Source: Mycetocola manganoxydans (lineage in GTDB: Bacteria > Actinomycetota > Actinomycetes > Actinomycetales > Microbacteriaceae). From it: a stretch of 64,000 nt of DNA. The notes beneath the pieces were generated by a model. The model made no database searches. It worked only from the letters and a program-made list of their open reading frames with translations, and was not told the DNA's origin. The DNA is taken from the NCBI RefSeq assembly GCF_003667545.1, contig NZ_RCUV01000009.1, positions 107,594 to 171,593 of the forward strand, in the 5' to 3' direction. This document shows, in pieces, positions 53,359-61,868 of this stretch; the first letter of the stretch is position 1, and each line of letters starts with the position of its first letter. Position numbers and translations under genes: made by a program.

Positions 53359-54480
53359 TTACTTCTTTCTTCTGTAGAACGGGAGAGGGGTGACGGTCGC
53401 CGGGATGGCCGTGCCGCGCACGTCCACCGCCAGTTCGGTGCCGGGTTCGGTCAGGGTCGGGTCGACGAAGCCCATCATGATCGGATGCCCGAGCGTCGGA
53501 GACAGAGCGCCGCTCGTCACGGTTCCGACGACGGTGTCTCCGGAGAGAACGGAGTATCCGGCCCGGCCCGCTCGGCGGCCCTCGGACGCCAGTCCGACGA
53601 GCACGCGAGCGTTCTCGGCAGGACCGGCTTCGACGGCCGCGCGACCGGGAAAGTCGTTGTGCTTGGTGAGCGCGACGACGCGGCCGAGTCCGGCCTGGGC
53701 CGGCTGGGTCTCGAGGTCGAGTTCGTGGCCGTAAAGCGGCATCCCTGCTTCGAGCCGCAGAGTGTCGCGGCTCGCGAGACCCGCGGGGACAAGTCCGTGG
53801 TCCTCCCCTGCCTTCTCGAGCGCACGCCAGAGGGACACGGCCGAGGTGGTGCGCAAGTACAGCTCGAAGCCGTCCTCGCCGGTGTAGCCGGTGCGGGCGA
53901 TGAGGAGGGGGACGCCCTCGAAGAACGCGTCGGTGGCGCGGTAATACCTGAGTCCGTCGAGAGGAAGCGCGAGTTCGGTGATGCCGGCAGTCGCTTCGAG
54001 GATCGCGCGGGAGTTCGGTCCCTGCACCGCGAGAAGGGCGTAGTCGTCGCTCTGATCGTCGACGGTGACCTCGAACCCGCTGGAGCGATCGCGGAGGGCG
54101 GTGAATGCCGCTTCGCGGTTGCCCGCGTTGGCGACGACGAGGAACGTCGTGTCGCCAAGGCGATAAACGACGACATCGTCGAGGATGCCGCCGCTCTCGG
54201 TGAGAATGAGACTGTACTTCGCCTGCATCAGCTCGATTGCCGAGAGCTTGCCGGCGAGGGCAGCATCGAGGAAGGCTGCGGCATCACGACCGTAGACGAG
54301 GATCTCGGCCATGTGGGACAGGTCGAACAGGCCGGCAGCCGTGCGAACGGCGGCGTGTTCAGCGAGGTCGCTGGTGTACCTGACCGGCATCTGCCACCCG
54401 GCGAAATCGGTGAAGCTCGCACCGAGTTGGGTGTGGACGTCGACAAGCGGGCTGGTGCGTTCGGGGACGGGATCTGACAC
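53359..54480 (-). CDS. gcvT: Glycine cleavage system T protein (aminomethyltransferase)
   Basis: The 373-residue tetrahydrofolate-dependent T-protein shows FAGWQMPVRYTSDLAEH, AGLFDLSHMAEI, RTGYTGEDGFELYL and the C-terminal GALSPTLGHPIMMGFV domain. It releases ammonia and forms methylene-THF from the GcvH-bound intermediate. The start is GTG 54480, with GGAGA six bases upstream. It is the first gene behind the glycine riboswitch. Confidence 0.95.
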   Translation of the reverse strand: MSDPVPERTSPLVDVHTQLGASFTDFAGWQMPVRYTSDLAEHAAVRTAAGLFDLSHMAEILVYGRDAAAFLDAALAGKLSAIELMQAKYSLILTESGGILDDVVVYRLGDTTFLVVANAGNREAAFTALRDRSSGFEVTVDDQSDDYALLAVQGPNSRAILEATAGITELALPLDGLRYYRATDAFFEGVPLLIARTGYTGEDGFELYLRTTSAVSLWRALEKAGEDHGLVPAGLASRDTLRLEAGMPLYGHELDLETQPAQAGLGRVVALTKHNDFPGRAAVEAGPAENARVLVGLASEGRRAGRAGYSVLSGDTVVGTVTSGALSPTLGHPIMMGFVDPTLTEPGTELAVDVRGTAIPATVTPLPFYRRKK

Positions 54481-54550
54481 GAGTTCTCCAGGTGTCGCCG
54501 GGGCGACGGTCGCAGATGCGGCTGCGGCACGCGAGGTGCCTTGGGAACTC

Positions 54551-54730
54551 CCCCTCTGTCATGAGCCTGAGAGTTTCACGCGCCCGATTGAGAAGGGCGG
54601 CTTTCACCGTCGGCGGAACCAGGTTCGGTTCACTTTCCAGAGTGGCCAGTTCGATGCGGTACATAGACCTGAGAGATTGGCAGGGAGGCTTGCTCCTTCG
54701 GTGCCGGGGCTAACCCGGCTCTCCCGCATC
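54551..54730 (-). ncRNA. Tandem glycine riboswitch
   Basis: On the minus strand aptamer 1 (54730-54653) begins GATGCGGGAGAGC, includes CACCGAAGGAGCAAGCC and CCAATCTCTCAGG, and closes with CCGCATC. Aptamer 2 (about 54645-54551) begins CTCTGGAAAGTGAACC, includes GCCGACGGTGAAAGCC and GAAACTCTCAGGC, and closes with ACAGAGGGGG. These are the classical glycine aptamer cores (GGAGAG, CGAAGGAGCAA, CTCTCAGG). It sits 70 bases before gcvT and would switch gcvTHP on when glycine is high. No clear terminator hairpin was seen, so control may be at translation. Confidence 0.95.
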
Positions 54731-54761
54731 GCGTGTGCGGCCCGATATTCGATTTGTGCCC

Positions 54762-54767
54762 AGCCTA
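54762..54767 (-). promoter_or_regulatory. Candidate -10 box of the gcv operon
   Basis: TAGGCT (complement of 54762-54767) lies about 32 bases before the riboswitch P1 stem. No convincing -35 was seen. Confidence 0.35.
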
Positions 54768-54825
54768 CCGTGACATCCGGTACTCCCCTGAAAACTTTCT
54801 CTTCCAGTTCGAGTCAGGATGACAC

Positions 54826-54863
54826 TAAAATGGAGTCCAGTTAGGGTCACGGTGACTTTAACT
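54826..54863 (+). promoter_or_regulatory. Promoter and palindromic operator of the nrtR-nad operon
   Basis: TAAAAT at 54826-54831 is a good -10 box. Just downstream, over the expected transcription start, is a 25-bp palindrome at 54839-54863 with half-sites AGTTAGGGTCAC and GTGACTTTAACT around a central G (10 of 12 positions match). This is the expected position and form for an autoregulatory operator of an NrtR/NdnR-type repressor. Confidence 0.7.
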
Positions 54864-54884
54864 AGAGGGAAACGGACGGATGCC

Positions 54885-55598
54885 ATGACCGCACACGCTG
54901 CCGCCGTCCAGGTCGCCGTCTCCACGGTCATCTTCGCCCTGCGTCCGCACGAGGACACCGGGCGCATGACCGTGTGGCTTCCGCTCGTCCGCCGCATCCG
55001 CGACCCGTTCGGTGGCCGGTGGGCACTTCCCGGCGGCCCTCTCGAACCGGATGAGGATCTCGCCGAATCCGCAGCGCGCACGCTGGCAGAGACGACACTC
55101 CTCGCCCCCCAGTACCTCGAACAGCTCTACGCCTTCGGAAACACCGACCGCTCCCCCGGCGAACGCGTCGTCTCCATCGTCTACTGGGCGCTCGTGCGCT
55201 CCGACGAAGCGGCCGTCGCCGTTGAAACCGAGAACGTGCGCTGGTTCGAGGCCGATTCCATCCCCGGACTCGCTTTCGACCACAACCTCATCGTCGACTA
55301 CGCCCTCTGGCGCCTGCGAAACAAGCTCGAGTACAGCCACATCGCGCACGCCTTTCTCGGCGAGACCTTCACCCTGTCCGAACTGCGCGAGGTCCACGAG
55401 GCCGTGCTGCAGAAATCTCTGGACCCGGCCAACTTCCGGCGTCAGATCGAGGGCTCCGGCCAGGTCGTCCCCACAGGAGACGTCCAGACCGGCGGGCGAC
55501 ACCGCCCCGCCCGCCTCTACCGATACAACCGCGACGCCGCCGATGGAACCTCAGGTCCCCTCGCCTGGCCCGCCGCTCCCGCCCAAGGAACAACATGA
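54885..55598 (+). CDS. nrtR: NrtR/NdnR-type Nudix-related transcriptional regulator of NAD synthesis
   Basis: The 237-residue protein has an N-terminal Nudix fold (about 10-150, RWALPGGPLEPDEDL) whose Nudix box is degenerate: RTLAET replaces RExxEE, so hydrolysis is unlikely. A C-terminal winged-helix-like domain (about 155-230) contains FTLSELREVHEAVL and FRRQIEGSGQVV. The family binds ADP-ribose or NAD-related ligands and represses NAD genes; in Corynebacterium, NdnR controls nadA-nadC-nadS in the same order. ATG 54885 is the start, and it overlaps nadA by four bases. Confidence 0.9.
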   Translation: MTAHAAAVQVAVSTVIFALRPHEDTGRMTVWLPLVRRIRDPFGGRWALPGGPLEPDEDLAESAARTLAETTLLAPQYLEQLYAFGNTDRSPGERVVSIVYWALVRSDEAAVAVETENVRWFEADSIPGLAFDHNLIVDYALWRLRNKLEYSHIAHAFLGETFTLSELREVHEAVLQKSLDPANFRRQIEGSGQVVPTGDVQTGGRHRPARLYRYNRDAADGTSGPLAWPAAPAQGTT

Positions 55599-56893
55599 CC
55601 CTCACCGCCTCCGTCGATACGACACTCACGCGGATTTCCGCCGGAACCGAGCAGGGAGCATCCTGCAGTCCAGCCCTCGTCGAAAAACCGTGGGTCTTCG
55701 ACCTGCAGCCACCGAGCTATGGCCCCGGCTCGTCGATGGGCGACGTCCTGCCGACGGGCTCGCCCTGCCAGGGTGCCCTCCCCGCCTTCTACCGCGACGC
55801 CAGCGCGGAGGAGCTCGACCGTCGCATCCGTGCCGCCAAGGCTGCTCTCGGCGACCGGCTCGTCATCCTCGGGCACTTCTACCAGCGGGACGAAGTGCTC
55901 GCATACGCCGACTACGTGGGTGACTCGTTCCAGCTCGCCACCGCAGCGCGCGAGCGCACCGATGCCGAAGCGATCGTCTTCTGTGGCGTGCACTTCATGG
56001 CAGAGACCGCTGACCTCCTCTCCACCGCCGAGCAGTCTGTCATTCTGCCCAACCTTGCCGCCGGATGTTCGATGGCCGACATGGCGAACATCGACCAGGT
56101 CGAAGAATGCTGGGAACAGCTGACCGAGCTGTACGGCACCGAGCCGGACGCCTCGGGCCGGGTTCCCGTCATCCCGGTCACCTACATGAATTCCTCGGCC
56201 GCTCTCAAGGGATTCTGTGGCCGCAACGGCGGCATCGTCTGCACGTCGTCGAACGCGCAGACCGTTCTGGAGTGGGCGTTCGAACGCGGGCAGCGCGTGC
56301 TCTTCTTCCCGGACCAGCACCTCGGACGCAACACCGCCAAGGCAATGGGCGTGCCGCTCGAGCAGATGCCGATGTGGAATCCGAACAAGCCTCTTGGCGG
56401 CAACGACGCCACGGCGCTCGACGACTCCCGAGTGATCCTCTGGCACGGGTTCTGCTCGGTGCACAAGCGTTTCACGATCGACCAGATCGCGAAGGCGCGC
56501 GCGGAATACCCGAGCGTCCGGGTGATCGTCCACCCCGAGTGCCCGATGCCCGTCGTCGACGCTGCCGACGAAGCGGGCTCGACCGACTACATCCGCAAGG
56601 CGATCGAGGCGGCGCCCGCCGGGTCCACCTTCGCGATCGGCACCGAGATCAACCTCGTGCAGCGGCTCGCGGCCGAACACCCCGAGCACACGATCTTCTG
56701 CCTCGACCCCGTGATCTGCCCGTGCTCGACGATGTACCGCATCCACCCTGGCTACCTGGCGTGGGTGCTCGACGGACTCCTCGAGGGGCAGGTGCTCAAC
56801 CAGATCACCGTCTCCGACGACGTCGCCCTCCCGGCTCGGATCGCGCTCGAGCGGATGCTTGCCGCGAGGCCCCCGATTGCAGCGGGTGCCTGA
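55595..56893 (+). CDS. nadA: Quinolinate synthase A
   Basis: NadA condenses iminoaspartate with dihydroxyacetone phosphate using a [4Fe-4S] cluster. The 432-residue long-type protein has ILGHFYQRDEVLAYADYVGD, FCGVHFMAETADLL and conserved Cys in NLAAGCSMADM, HPECPMPVV and DPVICPCSTMYRI. Residues 1-60 are a poorly conserved extension. The ATG is inside the nrtR stop. Confidence 0.95.
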   Translation: MTLTASVDTTLTRISAGTEQGASCSPALVEKPWVFDLQPPSYGPGSSMGDVLPTGSPCQGALPAFYRDASAEELDRRIRAAKAALGDRLVILGHFYQRDEVLAYADYVGDSFQLATAARERTDAEAIVFCGVHFMAETADLLSTAEQSVILPNLAAGCSMADMANIDQVEECWEQLTELYGTEPDASGRVPVIPVTYMNSSAALKGFCGRNGGIVCTSSNAQTVLEWAFERGQRVLFFPDQHLGRNTAKAMGVPLEQMPMWNPNKPLGGNDATALDDSRVILWHGFCSVHKRFTIDQIAKARAEYPSVRVIVHPECPMPVVDAADEAGSTDYIRKAIEAAPAGSTFAIGTEINLVQRLAAEHPEHTIFCLDPVICPCSTMYRIHPGYLAWVLDGLLEGQVLNQITVSDDVALPARIALERMLAARPPIAAGA

Positions 56894-56894
56894 C

Positions 56895-58415
56895 ATGACA
56901 CGCGTGATCGTCGTCGGCAGCGGAATCGCGGGCCTGACCGCTGCGCTCCACGCCTCACAACGGCACGACGTGCTGCTCGTCACCAAGTCCTCCCTGGGCC
57001 AGAGCAACACCCGGTACGCGCAGGGCGGGATCGCCGGGGTGATGTTCGACGACGACAGTGTCGAGGCACACATCGCGGACACCCTCTCCGCCGGAGCCGG
57101 CCTGTGCGATGAGGCGGCGGTGCGCGTTCTCTGCTCCGAGGGCCCCGCGCGAATCCGGCAGCTCATCGCGCTCGGCGTCGAGTTCGACCGGACGGACGGC
57201 GAGTTCGCTCGCGGCCGTGAAGCCGCGCACTCGTACCCCCGGGTGCTGCACGCCGGAGGAGACGCGACCGGCGCGAGAATTGAACAGGCGCTCGTCGCCC
57301 GCGTCCTGAATAGCGGTGTGCGGATCGCCGAGAACACCTTCCTCGTGGACCTCCTCCTCACGAACGGCACCGTGAGCGGTGTCGCGCTCCGCGACGCCGA
57401 CGGAATGGAGCGGGACGAACGGGCGGATGCCGTTCTGCTCGCCACCGGAGGCGCTGGCCAGCTGTATCCGTTCACGACGAACCCGTCGGTGGCGACCGGT
57501 GACGGCGCAGCGGCTGCGCTCCGCGCCGGCGCGCTCCTTGCCGACCTCGAGTTCTACCAGTTCCACCCGACGGCGCTCACGACGGGCGACCACTTCCTGG
57601 TCTCCGAAGCGGTTCGCGGCGAGGGCGCTGTGCTCCGCAACGCCATCGGCGAGCGCTTCCTCCCCGCACTGCACCCGGCCGCCGAGCTCGCCCCGCGCGA
57701 CGTGGTCGCCCGGGGAATCGCCGCCGAGATGGCCGCGCAGGGCGGCCTGCCTGTCGTGCTTGACGCCACCGCGCTCGGCGCCGAATTCCTGGCACACAGA
57801 TTCCCGGTCATCGACCGCGCGGTGCGGGCATCCGGAATCGACTGGTCGCGAGAGCCCGTACCGGTGAGCCCGGCGGCGCACTACTGGATGGGTGGCGTCG
57901 TCACCGACCTCGACGGGCGCACAACGGTTCCCGGCCTGTACGCCGTCGGCGAGGTCGCCCGCACCGGGGTTCACGGCGCCAACCGCCTCGCCTCCAATTC
58001 GCTCCTCGAAGGGGCGGTGTTCGGTGCTCGCGCCGCCGCCGCGCTCGACACCGACAACCCGGCGTCCTGGCCCGTGGCTCCACCCCCGCTCACGCCGGCG
58101 CCCGAGCGCACACCGGCGTTGGATGCCCCGTCCTTCTCCCGCGACGCCCTCCAGCGGGTGATGTGGGATGCCGCCGGCCTGCTCCGCGACGACGCCGGAC
58201 TGACCGCCGCTGCCGGCATCCTCGACGCCTGGTCGGCCGCTCCCGTGCCGACGGGGAGCATCCGCGACCTCGAGGACAGAAACCTGCTCGCGCTCGGCAG
58301 GGAGCTCGTTTCCTCTGCGCTCGCCCGCACCGAATCCGTCGGAGCCCATGCCCGCTCCGACTCCCCCGCCCAGGCGCCAGTCGCCGCTACCCGAGAGGTC
58401 GCCGCCGCATGCTGA
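56895..58415 (+). CDS. nadB: L-aspartate oxidase
   Basis: This FAD flavoprotein of 506 residues oxidises L-aspartate to iminoaspartate for NadA. VVGSGIAGLTAALHA is the FAD Rossmann motif; NTRYAQGGIAGVM, EFYQFHPTAL and the HGANRLASNSLLEG signature follow. The start ATG 56895 lies one base after the nadA stop, and the stop overlaps nadC by seven bases. Confidence 0.95.
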   Translation: MTRVIVVGSGIAGLTAALHASQRHDVLLVTKSSLGQSNTRYAQGGIAGVMFDDDSVEAHIADTLSAGAGLCDEAAVRVLCSEGPARIRQLIALGVEFDRTDGEFARGREAAHSYPRVLHAGGDATGARIEQALVARVLNSGVRIAENTFLVDLLLTNGTVSGVALRDADGMERDERADAVLLATGGAGQLYPFTTNPSVATGDGAAAALRAGALLADLEFYQFHPTALTTGDHFLVSEAVRGEGAVLRNAIGERFLPALHPAAELAPRDVVARGIAAEMAAQGGLPVVLDATALGAEFLAHRFPVIDRAVRASGIDWSREPVPVSPAAHYWMGGVVTDLDGRTTVPGLYAVGEVARTGVHGANRLASNSLLEGAVFGARAAAALDTDNPASWPVAPPPLTPAPERTPALDAPSFSRDALQRVMWDAAGLLRDDAGLTAAAGILDAWSAAPVPTGSIRDLEDRNLLALGRELVSSALARTESVGAHARSDSPAQAPVAATREVAAAC

Positions 58416-59272
58416 CGACATCACACATCGACCGCGTCGTCGGAGCAGCCCTCGAGGAGGATGCGCCATGGGGCGACCTCACGAGCGAAACCCTGATCCC
58501 GGCGAAGGCCACCGCGACCGCGGAGCTCACCGCTCGCGAGGACGGCGTCTTCAGCGGAGGTGAGGTGTTCGCCACCGCGTTCCGCCTGACCGACCCCGCG
58601 ATCACGGTGGATCTTCACGTCGCCGACGGCGAGCCCTTCAGCCGCGGAGACACCCTCGCCACGGTCACGGGACCGGCCCGCGGCATCCTGCAGGCGGAAC
58701 GGATCGGATTGAATTTCACCCAGCGGATGTCGGGAATCGCGACCCAGACCGCGCGATACGTCGCCGCCCTGGCCGGCACCCGTGCCCGCATCGTCGACAC
58801 CCGCAAGACGACCCCGCTGCTCCGCGCGTTCGAACGGCACGCCGTCCGCTGCGGTGGCGGTTTCAACCACCGGTTCTCGTTGTCGGATGCCGTCATGGCG
58901 AAGGACAACCACCTCGCCGTGCTCACCGCGGGCGGACTGTCGGTCACCGAAGCGCTCCTCGGCGTGCGGGCACAGTTGTCGCACACCACCCACCTGGAGG
59001 TCGAGGTCGACCGGCTCGACCAGGTCGAAGCGGTACTCGCCGCCGGCGTCGACACGATCATGCTCGACAACTTCAGCCTCGCCGACCTCCGCGCCGGCGT
59101 CGAGCTCGTCGCCGGCCGGGCGATCATCGAAGCCAGCGGCACTGTGACGCTCGACACCGTCGGGGCCATCGCCGAAACCGGTGTCGACGTCATCTCGTCG
59201 GGTGCACTGACCCACAGCGTCCGCTCGCTCGACCTCGGACTCGACGTGTCGATCGAGCACCTGGGCCACTGA
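58409..59272 (+). CDS. nadC: Nicotinate-nucleotide pyrophosphorylase (carboxylating)
   Basis: The 287-residue quinolinate phosphoribosyltransferase makes nicotinate mononucleotide, CO2 and PPi from quinolinate and PRPP. It has EDAPWGDLTSE, LNFTQRMSGIATQT, VDTRKTTPLLRAFERHAVRC, MAKDNHLAV and IMLDNFS, all standard. ATG 58409 is within the end of nadB, so translation is coupled. Confidence 0.95.
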   Translation: MLTTSHIDRVVGAALEEDAPWGDLTSETLIPAKATATAELTAREDGVFSGGEVFATAFRLTDPAITVDLHVADGEPFSRGDTLATVTGPARGILQAERIGLNFTQRMSGIATQTARYVAALAGTRARIVDTRKTTPLLRAFERHAVRCGGGFNHRFSLSDAVMAKDNHLAVLTAGGLSVTEALLGVRAQLSHTTHLEVEVDRLDQVEAVLAAGVDTIMLDNFSLADLRAGVELVAGRAIIEASGTVTLDTVGAIAETGVDVISSGALTHSVRSLDLGLDVSIEHLGH

Positions 59273-59273
59273 C

Positions 59274-60413
59274 GTGTTGTACCTCGACTCGGCCGCGACC
59301 ACGCCCGTGCGGCGCGAGGTGCTCGAGGCGATGTGGCCGTACCTCACCGCCGAGTTCGGCAACCCGTCGAGTTCACACACCCTCGGCGAGCGTGCCGCCG
59401 ATGCCCTCGCCGACGCCCGTGCGCGTATTGCCGCCGTCCTCGGCGTGCGCGCGAGCGACGTCGTGTTCACGTCGGGAGGCACCGAGGCAGACAACCTTGC
59501 CGTCAAAGGCATCGCGCTCGCATCGAGGCGCGGCAGGCACATCGTGACCGCGGCAACCGAACACGAGGCCGTGCTGGAGTCGGTCGACTACCTCCGGCGT
59601 CTTCACGGCTTCGAGGTCAGTTTCGTTCCGCTCGACCCCGACGGCATCGTGACAGCAGACGCTCTCGATTCCGTGCTGCGCCCGGATACCGCTCTCGTCA
59701 CGCTCATGTACGCCAACAACGAGATCGGCACGGTGCAGAACCTGGCCGCCCTCGGCTCGGTGACCTCCGCCCACAAAATACCGTTCCACACCGATGCCGT
59801 GCAGGCTGCGGGGTGGCTCGACCTTCGTGTCGCTCGTCTCAGCGTCGACGCCCTCTCGCTCGCCGGGCACAAGATCGGCGCGCCGAAGGGCATCGGGCTG
59901 GCTTGGCTGCGAGGGCGCATCCCCGTGGAACCGCTTGTGCACGGCGGCGGGCAGGAACGCGGACGCCGCTCGGGAACCGAGAACGTAGCGGCGGCGGTCG
60001 GCCTGGCGACAGCTCTCGAGCTCGCCGAAAGCGAGAGGGCGGATGCCGCTCGGCGCGTCTCCGATCGTCGCGATGAGCTCATCGCCGGCGTTCTCGATCG
60101 CGTTCCCGGTGCCGTGCTGACCGGTTCAGCGACGTCCCGGCTTCCGAACTCGGCCTCGTTCTGTTTTCCGGGCACGAGCGGTGAGGCGGTACTGCTCGAG
60201 CTGGAACGGCGCGGTGTCGTGTCATCGAGCGGCTCGGCCTGCGCCGCAGGAAGCGACGAGGCGTCCCACGTCCTGACGGCCCTCGGCATGCCCGCCGAGA
60301 TCGCCCAGACCGCCGTGCGATTCACTTTCGGCAGCGACCTGACCGGTGAGGGGGTGGCATCCGTGATCGACGCGGTCGCGGCATCCGTCACCGCTGTCGG
60401 GACCTTCGGCTGA
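59274..60413 (+). CDS. nadS: NadS-type cysteine desulfurase
   Basis: This 379-residue NifS/IscS-like PLP enzyme opens MLYLDSAATTPVRREVLEAM. SLAGHKIGAPKGIG holds the PLP Lys, HTDAVQAAGWLDL the PLP-contacting residues, and SSGSACAAGSDEASHVL the persulfide Cys. Its place as the last gene of nadABC, one base after nadC, is that of NadS in corynebacteria, which supports Fe-S assembly on NadA. The start is GTG 59274. It could also serve other sulfur pathways. Confidence 0.9.
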   Translation: MLYLDSAATTPVRREVLEAMWPYLTAEFGNPSSSHTLGERAADALADARARIAAVLGVRASDVVFTSGGTEADNLAVKGIALASRRGRHIVTAATEHEAVLESVDYLRRLHGFEVSFVPLDPDGIVTADALDSVLRPDTALVTLMYANNEIGTVQNLAALGSVTSAHKIPFHTDAVQAAGWLDLRVARLSVDALSLAGHKIGAPKGIGLAWLRGRIPVEPLVHGGGQERGRRSGTENVAAAVGLATALELAESERADAARRVSDRRDELIAGVLDRVPGAVLTGSATSRLPNSASFCFPGTSGEAVLLELERRGVVSSSGSACAAGSDEASHVLTALGMPAEIAQTAVRFTFGSDLTGEGVASVIDAVAASVTAVGTFG

Positions 60414-60447
60414 ACCGCTCCCCTTCCGGAATGCACCTGCACCGGGG

Positions 60448-61272
60448 TCAGGGTCGCAGTGTGTTCCACGCGAGCAGATGCTCGACGGTCACACCCTGAT
60501 ACCCCGGTGTTCCCTCGAGCGCCGCGCGCACCTTCGCGGCCTCGGCCTCGAGTACCGCGCTGCCCTCATCGAAGAACGTGTACTGGGCTCCGCCGGCTAC
60601 CTCGGGGGTGTCCGTTTCGACTCCGATCGTGAACGGGGTACCGGATGCCGCGGCCGCACGAATCGCTGGACCGGCCAGTTCCAGAATTCCCGCCGAGCCA
60701 TCGGCGGTATCCGAGAAGGCGATGATCGCGACCGAGTCGAGTTCAGCAACGAGCGCGTCGAAGACCGTTCCACCGCCGTACGACGTGCGGGCGAGCCACC
60801 AGGGCAGGTCTGCACCGATCGGGAGCGAGCCAGCGGCGTCTCGTACCGCTTCGATGAGCCGGAGGTACCCCTCGGCGAGCAGCACCGGGTCGATGGGTTC
60901 CGGCCGGCCAGCCCAGGGTTCGACGTCGAGCTGGACGGAATCGACCTCCGAAGTCGCCCGCGCGGCGGTGAGCCAGGTTGCGGCGAGGTGAGGTTGATCG
61001 AACCAGCCTGCGTCGCCACCGAGGACGGAGACGGCGACGCCTGCCTCGGCCAACGTTGAGACGGCATCCGAGAACCAGACGGCCATCGGCCCGACATTGG
61101 TGGCCCACGGCGCGTTGAGGAAGACGCGCTGAAGCCCGCGGGTGCGGGCGACCCGCGCGATCGCGGCGGGGGCGAGGTCTGCCTGTCCACGCCCGCGCTC
61201 GTCGACGGCGGGGTCGACCGAGTTGCCCCAGGCCCAGACGCCGGTGATCGCAGAAACATGGGTGGAAGTCAC
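60448..61272 (-). CDS. Uncharacterised protein with TIM-barrel-like features
   Basis: The 274 residues contain alternating strand-helix segments: GLQRVFLNAPWATN, AGVAVSVLGGDAGWF, VDSVQLDVEPWA, LPIGADLPWWLA, VAIIAFSDTAD and FTIGVETDTPE. QLDVEPWA places an acidic residue at the end of a strand, as in glycoside hydrolase barrels, and the last strand carries ETDTPE. It has no signal peptide with the chosen start GTG 61272, which has GGGG five bases upstream. I cannot name a family; glycosidase activity is a guess. It is divergent from the LysR-like gene. Confidence 0.6.
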   Translation of the reverse strand: MTSTHVSAITGVWAWGNSVDPAVDERGRGQADLAPAAIARVARTRGLQRVFLNAPWATNVGPMAVWFSDAVSTLAEAGVAVSVLGGDAGWFDQPHLAATWLTAARATSEVDSVQLDVEPWAGRPEPIDPVLLAEGYLRLIEAVRDAAGSLPIGADLPWWLARTSYGGGTVFDALVAELDSVAIIAFSDTADGSAGILELAGPAIRAAAASGTPFTIGVETDTPEVAGGAQYTFFDEGSAVLEAEAAKVRAALEGTPGYQGVTVEHLLAWNTLRP

Positions 61273-61425
61273 AAGGACCCCATCGTGGGCTACCGCGGCG
61301 TCGATGGCAAGAGGGAGCTCCGCGTGTTCCCGAGTGCCACGGCGTTCTCTCGATGGGGCCCACAGCCTCCCGACCGCGTACCCTGAACCCTGAGCTGCTT
61401 TCTCGCGGCCGACGAAAGGCCGGTC

Positions 61426-61773
61426 ATGGACACCATCGCACTGCGACGCTTCGTGGTCGCTGCCGAAGAGCTGCACTTCGCACGCGCTGCCAAGTACCTC
61501 AACATCCCGCGCTCGTCGGTTATCGCCTCCGTTCGTGAACTGGAGAACGAGCTCGGCACTCCGCTGTTCGACATGAACGCGTCGACAACCACGCTCACCC
61601 AGGCCGGGCGCGAACTCCTCGCAGCGGAACAGAAGAAGGCGGATGCGACAGCCGCCTCGGTGCAGAATCGTCCCCAACCGGCCGGCGGCAAGGCGAAAGC
61701 GTCAAAGGGAAAGGGCCGCGCTCCTGCCGTGAAAGGTCAGCCGCGGCCGGGCAAGCGACGACAGTCCCGCTGA
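61426..61773 (+). CDS. Short LysR-type HTH protein with basic tail
   Basis: Residues 1-65 are a LysR-type winged helix (LRRFVVAAEELHFARAAKYL, SSVIASVRELENELGTPLF, TLTQAGRELL). The effector-binding domain of about 230 residues is absent. Residues 70-115 are Lys/Arg/Ala/Pro-rich (KAKASKGKGRAP, GKRRQSR), as in histone-like tails. The reading frame ends cleanly and GAAAGG precedes ATG 61426, so it looks like an intact short gene, but decay of a longer LysR gene cannot be excluded. Role: possibly a DNA-binding or nucleoid-associated protein. Confidence 0.75.
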   Translation: MDTIALRRFVVAAEELHFARAAKYLNIPRSSVIASVRELENELGTPLFDMNASTTTLTQAGRELLAAEQKKADATAASVQNRPQPAGGKAKASKGKGRAPAVKGQPRPGKRRQSR

Positions 61774-61852
61774 CAACGCACGGACCCGCAGCCTCGCTGT
61801 GAAAAGGGCCAGCGTCTGCGTGTTCACGCCCAGCAGTCGGCTGCGCCAGCCC

Positions 61853-61868
61853 TAGGCTGGCGGGCATG
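61853..61868 (+). promoter_or_regulatory. Leaderless promoter box for the DoxX-like gene
   Basis: TAGGCT (61853-61858), then seven bases GGCGGGC, then ATG 61866. Confidence 0.45.

Noticed and set aside
61273..61677. Upstream extension of the barrel-like protein gene
   Set aside because: The longer frame overlaps the LysR-like gene at 61426 in antisense and has no conserved look; GTG 61272 has a suitable GGGG site.
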